NCBI RefSeq assembly: GCF_009733845.1
Contig: NZ_WNXZ01000001.1
Coordinates: 1,240,001-1,304,000 of the forward strand
Reading direction: 5' to 3'
DNA from: Pseudactinotalea terrae
GTDB taxonomy: Bacteria > Actinomycetota > Actinomycetes > Actinomycetales > Beutenbergiaceae
DNA length: 64,000 nucleotides
Part shown: piece by piece, positions 17,407-23,924 of the stretch
Layout of the letters: every line of letters begins with the position of its first letter
How positions within the stretch are numbered: position 1 is the stretch's first letter
The notes under the pieces: generated by a model
Seen by the model: the letters and a program-made list of their open reading frames with translations, nothing else
What the model was told of the DNA's origin: nothing
The model's database searches: none
Made by a program: the position numbers and the translations under genes

Positions 17407-17768
17407 GCGGCACTCCGGGAGGTCTGCGCGAGCCAGGCGCGCGGTTCGGGTGGCTGGACGTCGTACCAGGCCTGCAGCATGGTGTCGACCTGCTCGTCGG
17501 TGGCGTCCTCGGGCAGCCGGTACAGCTGCCGGTTCATGGCCCGCTCCCACCGCAGGTAGGTGCGCACCTGCGGGTCGGCCCACACGTGCCGGCATGCCCA
17601 CCAGGGGCGGATCACCAGCACCAGCGCCGGGTGGTAGGTCTGCCCGTCGTCGTCGCGGCCGGTGCTCAGGAACGGGACGGGCAGCACCAGGGTGTGCCGG
17701 TGCAGCTCATCGGAACCGACGTAGGGGCGCACGCCGGACCAGTGCCGGACCGTCCACACGAGTGCCAT
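17403..17768 (-). CDS. Unknown 121-aa protein leading the NADAR operon
   Basis: Starts at ATG 17768, seven bases after a common-motif copy, with no Shine-Dalgarno. The product is rich in Trp, Arg and His in its first half (VWTVRHWSG, LVIRPWWACRHVW) and has an acidic helix LPEDATDEQVDTML near the C-terminus. I do not recognise the family. It is translationally coupled to the next gene. Confidence 0.7.
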   Translation of the reverse strand: MALVWTVRHWSGVRPYVGSDELHRHTLVLPVPFLSTGRDDDGQTYHPALVLVIRPWWACRHVWADPQVRTYLRWERAMNRQLYRLPEDATDEQVDTMLQAWYDVQPPEPRAWLAQTSRSAA

Positions 17769-17775
17769 ACCACTT

Positions 17776-17784
17776 CATGTGCGG
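17776..17784 (-). promoter_or_regulatory. Common element motif before the NADAR operon
   Basis: Minus-strand CCGCACATG with a 7-base spacer to ATG 17768. The palindromic half is imperfect here (ATGCCGCAC). Confidence 0.6.
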
Positions 17785-17808
17785 CATCGGGTCGTTTCGT
17801 GCAGCCGC

Positions 17809-18600
17809 TCAGCCGCCGGCGAACGGCAGCGGGACGGTGGCGCCGAACTGGGCGCCGACGCTGTCGACCAGACCGACCACCACATACAGGGACAGGCCCA
17901 CGCACAGCACCCACTCTCGACCCGACCCGGCCTTGCCGAGCAGCGGCAGCGCCACGTACCCGTTGGGCTGCCAGATCGCGTTCAGCACCGGCACGTCGTG
18001 CAGCGCCTTCGGCGGTTTGATCAGCAGCGGCCACAGCAGCGGCAGCCCACCGACGGTCAGGAAGTCCCCGATCAGGTGCAGGACGACCCCGACCAGCACC
18101 GAGGTCGGCAGCCAGGTCAGGTGCTCAGGGGCGAACCACAGCATGGCGGCGGTCCCCACGAACGCGGTCGCCCACAGCTTGACCATGGAGCCGCGGGACA
18201 GCTTGAGGGCCTTGAGCGCGAACGCGACCAGCGCCAGGAACAGCACCGCCGACCCGACCGGGATGAGCCCGAACAGCGGCACCTGCGCCTCCCAGCGGCC
18301 CAGCAGCATGGTGCCGAAGTAGAACCCGATGACGGCCAGCAGAGAGTGCAGGCCGTGACGGTGACCGCCGGACAGGCTCTGCGCGGCTCCGGCGATCGCC
18401 TTGGTGGCCATCCCGCCGGAGTGGGCAATGGTGGCGTTGTGGTGGTCGACGTCGGGCAGCAGCGCGGCGCCAGCTGTGACCAGGGAGCCGACCAGGATGG
18501 TCGCCGTCGGCTGCGGGTCCAGGCCCAGGGCGTACGGCGCGGTCGAGGTGACGGCGATCCATGCGGCTGCGCCGCTGATCGCGTGGTGTGCTCCCATCAT
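17809..18600 (-). CDS. YdjM/DUF457-family membrane metal-dependent hydrolase
   Basis: A 263-aa polytopic membrane protein with the family's metal-binding pattern: N-terminal HHAISG, then LLPDVDHHNATIAHSGG, GGHRHGLHSL and VVLHLIGDFLT. Relatives such as E. coli YdjM are LexA-controlled inner-membrane proteins of unknown substrate. Several hydrophobic helices span residues ~30-50, 85-105, 115-130 and 150-190. It starts at ATG 18600 (a second ATG follows directly), eight bases after a motif copy. Its role in the element is unknown. Confidence 0.8.
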   Translation of the reverse strand: MMGAHHAISGAAAWIAVTSTAPYALGLDPQPTATILVGSLVTAGAALLPDVDHHNATIAHSGGMATKAIAGAAQSLSGGHRHGLHSLLAVIGFYFGTMLLGRWEAQVPLFGLIPVGSAVLFLALVAFALKALKLSRGSMVKLWATAFVGTAAMLWFAPEHLTWLPTSVLVGVVLHLIGDFLTVGGLPLLWPLLIKPPKALHDVPVLNAIWQPNGYVALPLLGKAGSGREWVLCVGLSLYVVVGLVDSVGAQFGATVPLPFAGG

Positions 18601-18608
18601 GCTCAGTG

Positions 18609-18617
18609 GATGTGCGG
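18609..18617 (-). promoter_or_regulatory. Common element motif before the YdjM-like gene
   Basis: Minus-strand CCGCACATC with full GTGCCGCAC dyad, eight bases before ATG 18600 and 30 bases after the stop of the HD-hydrolase gene. Confidence 0.6.
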
Positions 18618-18647
18618 CACCGGGCCGAACCCGCCGGGCAGGGTGGT

Positions 18648-19118
18648 TCAGGCGGTCACCGGTTCCAGCGCGAGCAACGCCTCCAGAGCCTTCTCGTACT
18701 TGGCGTGCAGCCGTTGCCTGGTCGGCTCGTCCAGGGCGGCGAGCCGGTCCGGGTTGGTGTTGTCGGCGATGTCGGCGACCTTGACCAGCAGCGCCAGCGG
18801 GTTGGCGGCCACCCGCCGGTAGTAGGCCGCTCGCGGTTCGTGCCGGCGGTGGGTGATGGCTCCCACGGCGTCGGCGACGATGCTTCCGAACCGGGTGCGG
18901 ATCTCGGTCAGGGTGACGTCGGTGTCCTCCACGACGTCGTGCAGCCAGGCCACCGCGACCGCGTTGTCACGTACCGGGGCCGGTGCGTTCAGCTCGATGT
19001 CGGCGGCGACCCGGGCCGGGTGGCCGATGTAGGGCTCGCCGGCCTTGTCGTACTGGCCGGCGTGGGCGGCGGCCGCCAGATGCCGTGCCCGCGCCACCAG
19101 GTCCTGCCCCGTGCTCAT
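18648..19118 (-). CDS. HD-domain phosphohydrolase (RelA/SpoT hydrolase-like, MESH1 type)
   Basis: The 156-aa protein is a stand-alone HD domain like small alarmone hydrolases. Visible metal and substrate motifs are YIGHPARVA, AWLHDVVEDT (the HD pair) and KVADIADNT. It may hydrolyse (p)ppGpp or related nucleotides; no synthetase domain is present. I start at ATG 19118 because it overlaps the RNase HI stop (ATGA); an upstream start lies inside that gene. Confidence 0.85.
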   Translation of the reverse strand: MSTGQDLVARARHLAAAAHAGQYDKAGEPYIGHPARVAADIELNAPAPVRDNAVAVAWLHDVVEDTDVTLTEIRTRFGSIVADAVGAITHRRHEPRAAYYRRVAANPLALLVKVADIADNTNPDRLAALDEPTRQRLHAKYEKALEALLALEPVTA

Positions 19119-19591
19119 CCCTGCCACCGGCCCTCGGTGGTACGTGCCTGTTCCCGTGCCCACACCGCGCGGGTGTCGGCGGCCTCGTTCAGCGGGTGGG
19201 CGCCGGGCCGGGCGTGCCCCTTGACCTTGACCAGCCGCACCGGCGGCAGGCCCGCCTGCCTGCGCTGCTCCCGCGCTGCGACCAGGCCCTCGACGATCTC
19301 CCGGTTGGAGACCGGCTTGCCCGCCGAGGTGGTCCAGCCGCGGCGTCGGTACCCGTCCATCCAGGCCGTGTACGTGCCGATGGCGTAGGCGGAGTCGGAC
19401 TCGATGGTCAGGTCCCGCACGTGCATGTGCGCCTCGATCGCGTGCAGCAGCCCGAGCAGCTCACCGGCCTGGTTGGTGGAGCGGTGCAACGAGCCGGCCT
19501 CCCAGGTGCCGTCGTCCGCGACCCAGGCCCACCCGGTGGGTCCGGGGTTGCCCGAGCACGCCCCGTCGGTGCCGACTGTCATGCTGCTCAT
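19115..19591 (-). CDS. rnhA: Ribonuclease HI
   Basis: A 158-aa RNase H fold enzyme that cuts the RNA strand of RNA:DNA hybrids. The acidic active site is complete: Asp in VGTDGACSGNPGP, Glu in NQAGELLGLLHAIE, Asp in ESDSAYA and Asp in LNEAADTRA. A basic KVKGHARPG loop precedes the last motif. GGAG lies upstream of ATG 19591, unlike the motif-led genes. It is coupled to the HD phosphohydrolase and may process R-loops or primers for the element. Confidence 0.92.
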   Translation of the reverse strand: MSSMTVGTDGACSGNPGPTGWAWVADDGTWEAGSLHRSTNQAGELLGLLHAIEAHMHVRDLTIESDSAYAIGTYTAWMDGYRRRGWTTSAGKPVSNREIVEGLVAAREQRRQAGLPPVRLVKVKGHARPGAHPLNEAADTRAVWAREQARTTEGRWQG

Positions 19592-19619
19592 GCGGTTCTC
19601 CTGCTCCTGCTGTGGGTGG

Positions 19620-20015
19620 TCAGTTGTCGTAGCCGGTGCCGCCGGCGATGCCGACGTGCTGCAGGCCCATCACCAGGGCACCGGTGCGGTCCTCGCGCAG
19701 CCACTGCCAGGATTCGGCTCGCCACCCGCACCGGCATGCGGCACGCCACTTGTACGGGGTGCCGTTGCTGCTGTGGGTCAGCCGGATCCGGACCCGGCAC
19801 GGCTGGGCCTGCGCGATCGCGCGGGCGATGCGCTGCTCGAGCATCCGGTCGAACGCGGCCTGGTAGGCCGGGACCAGCGCGACGCCGACCGGTCTGGGCA
19901 GCGTGTCGAGGTGGTGGTCGACCCAGGCGTCGCGGACCTCATCGACCTCGGGTGTGGGTACCGTCACGATCGCGGCTGCCCCGTCGGGGGTGCTGTCGCG
20001 GGCGCTGGTCCTCAT
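19620..20015 (-). CDS. Unknown 131-aa protein with small Cys cluster
   Basis: Starts at ATG 20015, eight bases after a common-motif copy. Residues ~20-75 are helical. The C-terminal half has RRI/RIRLTHSSNGTPYKW, then CRCGWRAESWQWL, which could fold as a small nucleic-acid-binding module. No family recognised. RNase HI follows 28 bases later, probably in the same operon. Confidence 0.65.
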   Translation of the reverse strand: MRTSARDSTPDGAAAIVTVPTPEVDEVRDAWVDHHLDTLPRPVGVALVPAYQAAFDRMLEQRIARAIAQAQPCRVRIRLTHSSNGTPYKWRAACRCGWRAESWQWLREDRTGALVMGLQHVGIAGGTGYDN

Positions 20016-20023
20016 GCCTGCTT

Positions 20024-20032
20024 GATGTGCGG
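20024..20032 (-). promoter_or_regulatory. Common element motif before the 131-aa gene
   Basis: Minus-strand CCGCACATC with full dyad; 8-base spacer to ATG 20015. It would lead the operon of the 131-aa gene, RNase HI and HD hydrolase. Confidence 0.6.
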
Positions 20033-20053
20033 CACCGGGCAGGCGTGTGTCGC

Positions 20054-20278
20054 TCAGGCCGCGGCGGGGTCGGTCATCGGGGCGAACTGCGGCTGCGGGC
20101 CGCCGAAGAAGCACTGGCACGGCCCGTCGTAGTGCCGCAGCTGGGTGTAGGGGTGCCGCACGCACGGCACACCCTCGGTCGCCAGGTTCAGCTGCGGTTC
20201 GACCCGCGGCGTGGTCGTGAAGCGTCCGCCGGCGTTCACGCCAGCGGGGACACGGGCCTGCAGTGTGGTGTGCGCCAT
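20054..20278 (-). CDS. Small protein with N-terminal AGVNAGGRF tag
   Basis: A 74-aa protein starting at ATG 20278, eight bases after a common-motif copy. Residues 8-28 read roughly ARVPAGVNAGGRFTTTPRVEP, a pattern also at the N-termini of the genes at 22073 and 28477. The rest contains CVRHPY and CQCFFGG, a possible metal site. No family recognised. Its stop is 38 bases before the next gene's start. Confidence 0.65.
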   Translation of the reverse strand: MAHTTLQARVPAGVNAGGRFTTTPRVEPQLNLATEGVPCVRHPYTQLRHYDGPCQCFFGGPQPQFAPMTDPAAA

Positions 20279-20286
20279 GCCCGGTA

Positions 20287-20295
20287 GATGTGCGG
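20287..20295 (-). promoter_or_regulatory. Common element motif before the 74-aa tagged gene
   Basis: Minus-strand CCGCACATC, 8-base spacer to ATG 20278. The upstream half of the dyad is absent (GCCCGCAC). Confidence 0.6.
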
Positions 20296-20312
20296 GCGGG
20301 TGCCTCCGCGGG

Positions 20313-20660
20313 TCAGATGCGGCGCAGCGGGGTGCCGTGCAGCTTCGCGGCGGCGGTCACGGCGACCTGGGTGTCCCGCTCGACCAGGTCGTGGGCCAGG
20401 TACCAGGCATGGGAGCGGGGGTGCAGGGTGGCGACCCGTTCGACGAGTGCGGCGACCGCGCCGCTCTCACGCATGGCCGGGTGTGAGCCGGAGGCGACGA
20501 ACGCGACGGCGCCGCGGCGGGTCTCCTCGTACTCCACCCAGGCCGCACCGGCGAGCCGACCCGTGGTCTGCAGACGCCAGCGCAGGACGCTCGGTGCCCG
20601 CTTGTCGACCAGGCAGCGTTCGACCTCCAGGACGGCCGGCACGGCACCTCCGCTGGTCAT
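20313..20660 (-). CDS. Unknown 115-aa protein
   Basis: Starts at ATG 20660 with a strong AAGGGGGA ribosome site about ten bases upstream, so it is not one of the motif-led genes. The product has beta-rich WRLQTTGRLAGAAWVEYEETRRGAVAFV followed by helical segments. No family recognised. It is divergent from the plus-strand membrane-protein gene; the 203-base gap between them must hold both promoters. Confidence 0.65.
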   Translation of the reverse strand: MTSGGAVPAVLEVERCLVDKRAPSVLRWRLQTTGRLAGAAWVEYEETRRGAVAFVASGSHPAMRESGAVAALVERVATLHPRSHAWYLAHDLVERDTQVAVTAAAKLHGTPLRRI

Positions 20661-20863
20661 GCGAGGTATCCCCCTTGGCGGTGCGACGGCGTGCTGCGGC
20701 AGGCACTCAGTGTCCCACGCGGGGGTGTCCGAACCGGCGATCTCGCCCTCGGTGGGCGTGGCGTCCCCAGGTGGTGCGACCGGCCGGTGCGGGGGTCCGC
20801 AAACCGGTATCCGGCGCATGGTCCTGGGGTGCAGATCACCACCCAACGGACCAGGAGTCCTCC

Positions 20864-21253
20864 ATGTCTTCGAGTACCAGCACCAGCCGTGGCCGGTTCC
20901 CGGTCGCTGCCGTCCTCGCCCTCCTCATCGGTTTCAGCCTCATCGTCGCCAACATCGTCGCGATGAACGCGCGCATCGACGGCCCGGCCAAGGATGTCGG
21001 CGTCGTCGAGCAGGTCGACACCACCGGCAAGTCCCGCTCCGAGCTGGGTGAGACCGTCGACAAGGACGTCATCGAGCCAGCCGAGCCCACCGGGAAGTCC
21101 TACTCCGAGCTGGTCAAGCTCGCAGGCAAGGGCCTCACCGAGGCAGCCGCACAGGCTGCGGGCAGCAAGGCCGTCGCCGAGCTCGAGCCCGACACCTCGT
21201 CCGAGGCGCTCACCAAGGCATCAGCCAGCTCGCCCACCCACGTCCGGCCGTAG
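20864..21253 (+). CDS. Single-pass membrane protein with long soluble tail
   Basis: A plus-strand gene inside a minus-strand block. AGGAG lies about six bases before ATG 20864. The 129-aa product has one hydrophobic helix at residues ~14-34 (FPVAAVLALLIGFSLIVANI), then an extended acidic/Lys tail with a GKSxSEL pattern repeated (GKSRSELGE and GKSYSELVK). Function unknown. Its last ~150 bases overlap, antisense, the end of the gene at 21100-21630. Confidence 0.6.
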   Translation: MSSSTSTSRGRFPVAAVLALLIGFSLIVANIVAMNARIDGPAKDVGVVEQVDTTGKSRSELGETVDKDVIEPAEPTGKSYSELVKLAGKGLTEAAAQAAGSKAVAELEPDTSSEALTKASASSPTHVRP

Positions 21254-21630
21254 TCGGCGTCGATGAACACCCGTGCGCCCTCGGCCATGGCCTGCTCCCG
21301 GGTCCATGCCGAGGGCCACGTGTATCGGTCCAGGTACCTTCCCGGGCGTTCGGACGCGACCGGGTAGAGCAGGTCATGGACGTCCTCGAACTGGTGCCGG
21401 GTCGGGTCGATGCGGACCTGGTCCATCAGCAGCCACCAGTGCGGCTCGCCGTCGAAGTCGCCGGCGATCGCGTGCGTGGCGATGTCGTGCCGGGCCCGTA
21501 GCGCCCACCCCAGGGTGGCGGCCACCACCATGCACAGGCCCCTCCCGCCGGACTCGTGCGCCCGGGAGTGCTGGTAGGCGACCTGAGCGAGGTGCCGGGC
21601 CACATGCAGCCGGTGGCGCCGGTCGCTCAC
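21100..21630 (-). CDS. Unknown 176-aa protein
   Basis: GTG 21630 overlaps the upstream stop (GTGA). The product has an N-terminal helix with HVARHLAQVAYQHSRAH, a core WWLLMDQVRIDPTRHQFEDVHDLLYPV and an ESASDE-like tail. It looks like a coherent globular protein up to about residue 140; the last ~35 residues are low-complexity and lie antisense to the plus-strand membrane gene. Function unknown. Confidence 0.55.
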   Translation of the reverse strand: MSDRRHRLHVARHLAQVAYQHSRAHESGGRGLCMVVAATLGWALRARHDIATHAIAGDFDGEPHWWLLMDQVRIDPTRHQFEDVHDLLYPVASERPGRYLDRYTWPSAWTREQAMAEGARVFIDADYGRTWVGELADALVSASDEVSGSSSATALLPAACAAASVRPLPASLTSSE

Positions 21631-22007
21631 GCGCCTGCCGCAGCCGGCGCCGACCCGAGCACGGAATGTGCCCGGTGCCGCAGCCGGTCCAAGGTGCCCG
21701 GGAAGGTCGACTCCGCCCATGCCTGCTTGGTGCGGCGCCAGTCACGCCGGGTGGCCAACAGCATCGGGATCAACAGGGCCCCGGTGAGCACGAGCACGAT
21801 GACGTCGCCCTGCTGGCCGCGGTACAGGCCGAACCCGATCCAGTGCGGGGTCAGCGCCAGCGTCGGCAGCGCGAGCTCGACCTGAGGAGTCGCGAGCTGT
21901 GCACGGCGCAGGGTCCCGCGCCTGGTCCTCACACGCCGCACGTCCACGAACGCGAACACCGTCGAGATGGCGACCAGGGCGATCAGGGTGACCAGCTGCC
22001 AGGACAT
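21627..22007 (-). CDS. Small membrane protein, function unknown
   Basis: A 126-aa product starting MSWQLVTLIALVAIS at ATG 22007, with GAGGAG about nine bases upstream. It has an N-terminal helix, a basic loop (VRRVRTRRG), two more hydrophobic stretches near residues 55-90 and a basic C-terminus. This layout occurs in transfer-associated proteins of actinobacterial elements, but no family is recognised. It is coupled to the 176-aa gene. Confidence 0.6.
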   Translation of the reverse strand: MSWQLVTLIALVAISTVFAFVDVRRVRTRRGTLRRAQLATPQVELALPTLALTPHWIGFGLYRGQQGDVIVLVLTGALLIPMLLATRRDWRRTKQAWAESTFPGTLDRLRHRAHSVLGSAPAAAGA

Positions 22008-22072
22008 GCGGGGCTCCTCGGGCGGGGCGGTGCTGACCAGGCGCAGACGTGCAGCGGCGCGGCGGTGCTGGG

Positions 22073-22393
22073 TCAGCGTGGGGCGAGCAGGTCGGCGATG
22101 TCGCGGTCCTGGTGCCCGTTGGCGCGCAGGTACCCGAGCTGGTCGTCGTCGGTGATGGCGTCCTCGGCGACCTGGGTGACCTCGTCGCGGTACTCGGGGT
22201 CCTGGACGTGGCGGGCGATGTCGGCGGCGACCTCGCGGACGGTGCCGTCGATGATGTCGCGCTGGGGCTGGGTGAGGGAGTCCATCGTGACCGCGGGCAG
22301 GGTCACGCGCGGCTCGGCCTTGGCGGAGGTGGCGAACTGGCCGCCGGTGGTGATGCCGGCGGGCTGGCGGTTGCGGTGTGCGAGGGCGGTCAT
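22073..22393 (-). CDS. Small protein with N-terminal AGITTGGQF tag
   Basis: A 106-aa acidic protein. Residues ~8-30 carry the tag RQPAGITTGGQFATSAKAEP, shared in pattern with the genes at 20054 and 28477. The rest is helical (QPQRDIIDGTVREVAADIARHV). ATG 22393 follows a motif copy by nine bases. It is the first minus gene next to the origin-like block. Function unknown. Confidence 0.7.
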   Translation of the reverse strand: MTALAHRNRQPAGITTGGQFATSAKAEPRVTLPAVTMDSLTQPQRDIIDGTVREVAADIARHVQDPEYRDEVTQVAEDAITDDDQLGYLRANGHQDRDIADLLAPR

Positions 22394-22402
22394 GTGCCGG
22401 TA

Positions 22403-22411
22403 GATGTGCGG
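22403..22411 (-). promoter_or_regulatory. Common element motif before the 106-aa tagged gene
   Basis: Minus-strand CCGCACATC with a 9-base spacer, the longest among the motif-led genes. Confidence 0.55.
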
Positions 22412-22430
22412 GCTGACGCCGGGCTGGCCG

Positions 22431-22754
22431 ACGGAGTTCGCCGATACGGCCGGCAGGCCGCTGACCTGCGCAAACGCGGAACCCGACGGAGTGAACGGAG
22501 TTTCGGTGCACCGAAGTCCGTCGGGGGGTCGAGCCTAAGTTCCCAGGTCAGAGGCCCTTCTACTACTACTTCTTGTACTGAAACGGAGAAACGGAGTAAC
22601 TAGAGGGGGTACGCGTATAGGGGGTTGTGTGTGCAAACCACGGGTGGTTTTTGCACACACACAGCCCCCTATAGGGCCCCCTGTTTGCGCTCCGTCCGTC
22701 CGTTTCTCCGTTTACCCCCTCTGACCTGCGGAAACGCTGATTTGGCCGACGGAG
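22431..22754. other. Candidate replication origin or transfer site
   Basis: A non-coding block with eight ACGGAG/CTCCGT hexamers: plus copies at 22431, 22486, 22495, 22583, 22591 and 22749, inverted copies at 22690 and 22706. A 17-base direct repeat CTGACCTGCGxAAACGC flanks it (22461 and 22721). The centre is markedly less GC-rich than its surroundings and holds a long palindrome. Iteron-like repeats around a palindrome are typical of origins and oriT sites. Which of these it is cannot be told from sequence alone. Confidence 0.5.
22616..22674. repeat. 59-bp imperfect palindrome
   Basis: Arms start TATAGGGGG and end CCCCCTATA, with TGTGTGTGCAAACCA pairing to the TGGTTTTTGCACACACACA side around a CGGG loop. 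A few one- or two-base slips interrupt the stem. No T-run follows, so it is not a standard terminator. It is the centre of the origin-like block. Confidence 0.85.
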
Positions 22755-22757
22755 CAA

Positions 22758-23163
22758 CGGACTTCGAGGGCTGTCCGAGCGTCCCGATCCGGCCCGGTCG
22801 CGGTGGCCAGGGTGCGCGGGGCACCCCCTGGCCCCAGGCGTGGCGGGTTCGGGGTCCAGTGGTTAGCCTCGAGGAGAGCGCCGCTTCGAGCGGCGGAGAA
22901 GGTCCCCGGGCCAGCCACTCCCGACGACCCGGGGTCAGATTCGCCGCCTCGTTGGCCCGGCGCCCCGCCCGGACCCAACGAGCTGTCGCGGCGGGGATCG
23001 CCCCACAGCCGGCTCGCCGGGCGGTTCGGGCCTGCCCAGGCTGCGGGGCGCCGGGGTCGCGGCGCGAGCCGGCAGCGGCGGGCTCCGTGCCAAGGGGCCT
23101 CGCGCGGCACAGCTGAGGCCACTACGCGAGGCGCGTGAAGGGTGGCGCGGCTACTGTCTAGCC
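22758..23163. other. Non-coding GC-rich stretch
   Basis: About 400 bases between the origin-like block and the tandem-repeat ORF. Short ORFs exist on both strands but none has a plausible start, ribosome site or amino-acid composition. I see no clear structure beyond local GC-rich dyads. Confidence 0.5.
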
Positions 23164-23472
23164 ATGACGCAGGACGAGGCCTCTGCCGATGGGTCGGAGG
23201 CCAACGGCACCCGAAGGATCAGTCGGGCCAAGATCAGTCAGCCCAGGATCAGTCAGGCCAAGCTCAGGCCCCCGGCCAAGCTCAGGCCCCCGGCCAAGCT
23301 CAGCAGCCCGCCCCCGGCCAAACTCAGCAGCCCGCCCCCGGCCAAACTCAGCAGCCCGCCCCCGGCCAAACTCAGCAGCCCGCCCCCGGCCAAACTCAGC
23401 AGCCCGCCCCCGGCCAAACTCAGCAGCCCGCCCCGGCCCAAGCTCAGCAGCAGCGAGCCCGACCCCACCTGA
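23164..23472 (+). CDS. Possible low-complexity repeat protein (frame uncertain)
   Basis: ATG 23164 opens a 102-codon frame with a hydrophilic start (MTQDEASADGSEANGT) followed by tandem AKLSSPPP repeats. It has the highest third-position GC of the three plus frames. The repeat units are multiples of three, so all frames stay open. The neighbouring frame reads DQSGQ, then GQTQQPAP repeats, which looks more like a natural Gln/Pro-rich tail and would need a frameshift after the first 16 codons. No clear Shine-Dalgarno. Treat as tentative. Confidence 0.3.
   Translation: MTQDEASADGSEANGTRRISRAKISQPRISQAKLRPPAKLRPPAKLSSPPPAKLSSPPPAKLSSPPPAKLSSPPPAKLSSPPPAKLSSPPRPKLSSSEPDPT
23226..23450 (+). repeat. 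Hierarchical tandem repeat (15, 18 and 24-bp units)
   Basis: Three 15-bp units (GATCAGTCGGGCCAA type) are followed by 18-bp units (from 23256, 23274) and then six 24-bp units starting at 23292, 23316, 23340, 23364, 23388 and 23412. The last is one base short. The longer units appear to be expansions of the shorter by insertion, and each keeps CAG/GCCAA. Confidence 0.9.
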
Positions 23473-23508
23473 GGGCCAACACACGGGCGGCTCAGGGCGA
23501 GAACACGA

Positions 23509-23539
23509 AGAAGCCCCCGCCGGTGTGGCGGAGGCTTCT
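23509..23539 (-). terminator. Rho-independent-type hairpin after the 99-aa membrane gene
   Basis: Stem AGAAGCC-C-CCGCC pairs with GGCGG-A-GGCTTCT around GGTGT. On the minus strand a T-rich TTCTTCGTGTTCT follows, so it most likely ends the minus-strand transcript of the gene at 23565. Confidence 0.7.
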
Positions 23540-23564
23540 CGAGGTCGTGCAGGTGACGGGGCGG

Positions 23565-23864
23565 TCAGCCGGAGAGGTGGTCGGCGAAGGAGATCACCAC
23601 ACCGATCAGCAGCTCGACCAGCTTGAGGATGAGGCTGATGACCGGGCCCGGGGCCAGGCAGATGATCAGGAACAGCACGGTCGCTCCGATACCGGCGCGC
23701 TTGCCGCCGCCACCCATTGAGCCCTTGGCGATGTGGAACAACGCCACCGCGGCCAGGCCGACACCGATCGCGGCGATCAGCTTCGGAGTCCAGGCCGGTG
23801 TCGAGGCCAGGAACCAGACCCATGTCTCGCGCCAGTTCTCGACCAGCGTCAACTCGCTACCCAT
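23565..23864 (-). CDS. Small membrane protein, possible VirB2/TrbC-like pilin
   Basis: A 99-aa product starting at ATG 23864 with GAGGAG just upstream; ATG 23867 and GTG 23888 are alternatives. Two hydrophobic helices at residues ~27-48 and ~58-80 are joined by a Gly/Lys loop (KGSMGGGGKRAG), and a third helix follows. Size and layout fit conjugative pilin-like proteins of actinobacterial elements, but no diagnostic motif is present. A motif copy lies 18 bases before GTG 23888. Confidence 0.55.
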   Translation of the reverse strand: MGSELTLVENWRETWVWFLASTPAWTPKLIAAIGVGLAAVALFHIAKGSMGGGGKRAGIGATVLFLIICLAPGPVISLILKLVELLIGVVISFADHLSG

Positions 23865-23906
23865 CATCAACTCCTCGGTGTCCTGCACGTGTACGTCCAG
23901 GCAGTA

Positions 23907-23915
23907 GATGTGCGG
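23907..23915 (-). promoter_or_regulatory. Common element motif before the small membrane gene
   Basis: Minus-strand CCGCACATC. Unlike other copies, no ATG/GTG lies 7-9 bases behind it; the nearest is GTG 23888 (18 bases), and the best ribosome-site start is at 23864. Confidence 0.45.
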
Positions 23916-23924
23916 GACACCGCA

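Noticed and set aside
22625-23122. ORFs on both strands beside the origin-like block
   Set aside because: No credible start or ribosome site, and arginine/proline-rich composition.
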